Assembly: GCA_016748015.1 (NCBI GenBank) | Contig: JAAOMT010000222.1 | Location: 292,817 to 356,816 of the forward strand | Source of the DNA: Geosiphon pyriformis | Lineage: Eukaryota; Glomeromycota; Glomeromycetes; Archaeosporales; Geosiphonaceae | DNA length: 64,000 nucleotides | Direction: 5' to 3' | In this document: positions 62,323-64,000 of the stretch, piece after piece | Layout of the letters: each line of letters starts with the position of its first letter | How positions within the stretch are numbered: the stretch's first letter is position 1 | Notes under the pieces: model-generated | Told to the model about the DNA's origin: nothing | The model's database searches: none | Seen by the model: only the letters and a program-made list of their open reading frames with translations | Translations under genes and position numbers: made by a program

Positions 62323-62981
62323 TTATCACATGTATTAGTCATTAATATTATATAATTAGCCATTTTATTTTTAGATAAGTGATTATTAACTTGATTAATA
62401 ACTTGACTGTTAATCTGATTATTAACCTAATTATTGACCTAATTATTGACCTAATTATTGACTTAGTTGTTGACTTGATCATTGACCACTTTTAATAGCT
62501 ATATAAGCAATAAATTTCTTAGCTGTAGAAAGTATATTAAAATAATAAAGAATAAATAAAATAATAACTTCTATTTCAAATCTTCTCTTTTTACTAATTT
62601 TTTTTTCTTTATCTTCAAGTATCTGAATATTTTGGGATAAAAAATTACTTGTTGGCTTTTACTTACCCTTTTCTTAATATGTATAATTGTAGTATTTGAA
62701 GATTACTGAATAAAATGTGACTGAAAAACACATCTAATACCTAATATTGAATTTTAAGAGCACTGACATGAGACATAAAATTATACCAGATGTGATTATT
62801 TGTTGACAGTTATCAATTAAAAAGTATAGTAACTAAGATATTTTATGAAACTGATTTTGCATATTGAATCTTTACTTATTTAATTCACTTCTTGAAGTTG
62901 AAATTCTCTTTGATTATTTTTATTATCTTATAATTCTGTTCTCTCTTGCTATCCATTAGCTTATTACTCCAACTTATAACA
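62292..62981 (+). repeat. Element A 3' LTR
   Basis: It starts TGTTATAATT and ends CTTATAACA. About eight 12-bp units lie at 62380-62490, against about twelve in the 5' LTR. Confidence 0.9.
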
Positions 62982-62985
62982 ATAT

Positions 62986-63450
62986 ATTTAATAGTCTAAC
63001 AGCTTTGTCAACAAATAAGTTCTTAATAACTAAGGCCAAATTGACCAATTTAATTTCATTTATTATATTAGAGAAAGTGTTTTCATCTACATAGCTTAAA
63101 AAAGCATATTAATAAGACCATAAATCAGATACAACTGTAGATATTTTTTACTTTTTCATCTAATTTACCATAATTTTGTTAACTTTAAGTTTTATATTAG
63201 TTGGTTTTAGAATCAAATTTTTACCAATTACCAAATAGTTAAGAACTATTTTGTAAAAAAGATGATTCAGAATACTTTTAATTATACTTTTCTTTTCAGA
63301 GACAAAATTATTCATATATTTCTTAATTGTTTTGTTGATTAATGCACTTCTAGCCAATTCAGATTTTCTATACTTTAACTTGTAATAACTTTTTTTGATT
63401 ATTAACAACTGTTTAAAAATATTTACAGAACTGGTATACTCATTGTTATT
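62986..63450 (-). pseudogene. LINE2, 5' portion (region upstream of RT)
   Basis: The minus-strand stretch at 63410-63160 (KSIIKSILNHLFYKIVLNYL) matches LINE1 3830-3657 (YTIRSVLKHLFYKVVLNHL). Similarity fades near 63410-63450, which I take as a 5' truncation, common for LINEs. The continuation is at 40061 and below. Confidence 0.75.
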
Positions 63451-63500
63451 TATAAAAGAGAGTACAAGAAAAATAATAGGAAAAGCAAATAGAAAAAATA

Positions 63501-63700
63501 GACCAATAAGAAAATAGTATTGAGCATATAAGCACATTATTAGTGAATTATAGCACATTGTTTCGCAATATAAACAATGTTAGTAAATTAAAACACCTTG
63601 CTCAACAATATAAGTAATGTTAATAGATTAAGACATATTACTTAGCAATATAAGTATTGCTCAAAGAATTATGGCACATTGCTTACAAATGTGTGTGATC
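63501..63700 (+). repeat. 40-bp tandem repeat, 4 to 5 copies
   Basis: Units start at 63541, 63581, 63621 and 63661 with the pattern AATTA-GCACATTGCTYARCAATATAAGYAATGT; a weaker copy seems to precede at 63501. Each contains a short inverted motif around CATTG/CAATG. Confidence 0.85.
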
Positions 63701-64000
63701 TCATAGAACATCAATTATATATATATAGTAAGAGTATTAAAGACAAAAAAGACAAAAATCCACCAAAAAAACTCATAGTTAAAAAATTAACAGTTAGAAT
63801 TTCCAGTTATAAATCTCCAATTAGAAAAAGTTCAGAACCCAAATCACATATCAATAAATTATCAATTACTACTTGAATCTATGTTATCATTATTTAATTA
63901 AAAAATATTAATCATTTTCATTCTATCAACATTCTATGTTGATAGAATTCAAAACTTAACACTATTAAAACAATAACTCTTAATTATGTTATTGATAGAA
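63700..64000 (+). repeat. Partial LTR related to element E (runs off the window)
   Basis: 63710-63760 (ATCAATTATATATATATAG...AAAGACAAAAAAGAC) matches the E LTR at 20565-20610. 63920-64000 (TCTATCAACATTCTATGTTGATAG and ACAATAACTCTTAATTATG) matches 20690-20770. Its upstream part has the 40-bp array instead of E's GAATTC repeats, so it is a sister subfamily. Confidence 0.7.

Larger units (their letters stand above)
40062..62981 (+). mobile_element. Element A: outermost gypsy copy of the nested stack
   Basis: It is inserted into LINE2 with the 4-bp target duplication ATAT (40058-40061 and 62982-62985). LTRs lie at 40062-40831 and 62292-62981. Its own sequence is 40062-45997 plus 61147-62981; element B lies between. 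It is the most decayed of the three nested copies, as expected from its outermost position. Confidence 0.92.

Overview
The window is eukaryotic, very AT-rich and dominated by transposons. A small host-gene island (about 11.5-15.2 kb) holds one intronless RING/Topors-type ubiquitin-ligase gene and one ten-exon gene for an iron-sulfur L-serine dehydratase. Short GT-AG introns, a mitochondrial-type N-terminus, and large LINE and Ty3/gypsy families that I associate with arbuscular mycorrhizal fungi suggest a glomeromycotan fungus (Rhizophagus/Gigaspora-like). That assignment is inference from family resemblance, not a database match.

Layout. 1-8.1 kb: a decayed TAA-tailed repeat (F1) split by a nearly full-length minus-strand LINE (LINE1, 245-7101). 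8.2-11.4 kb: AT-rich decayed repeat, a 23-bp tandem array, a hairpin-rich stretch and a second, better preserved F copy. 11.5-15.2 kb: two tail-to-tail host genes. 15.5-33.8 kb: Ty3/gypsy element D (16091-33835) with a second gypsy family, element E (20319-30315), inserted into D's reverse-transcriptase YLDD codons. 33.8-36.8 kb: a very old relic of the E family. 36.8-63.5 kb: a truncated LINE (LINE2) interrupted by gypsy element A (40062-62981, plus strand), itself interrupted by B (45998-61146, minus strand), itself interrupted by C (53685-61084, plus strand). 63.5-64 kb: start of another LTR related to E with a 40-bp tandem array.

A, B, C and D are one family. Plan: LTR, tRNA primer site, gag with a CCHC knuckle, a -1 frameshift site (TTTAAAC type) one codon before the gag stop, pol (protease, Cys-rich linker, RT, RNase H, integrase without chromodomain), then an extra 218-codon ORF (ORF3) that runs through the polypurine tract and ends about 30 nt inside the 3' LTR. 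Element E has a different plan: gag, protease, a Cys-rich module, a dUTPase domain, RT, RNase H, integrase, and a different 187-codon 3' ORF that stops at the polypurine tract. All copies are inactivated. In the youngest (C) every gag and pol stop codon is one transition away from a sense codon and there is no indel in gag or pol, which points to a transition-biased decay process.

The most unusual material is the env-position ORF3 of family A-D, the dUTPase/Cys-rich insert and 3' ORF of element E, the canonical slippery heptamer, and the dated nested stack with 4-bp target duplications.
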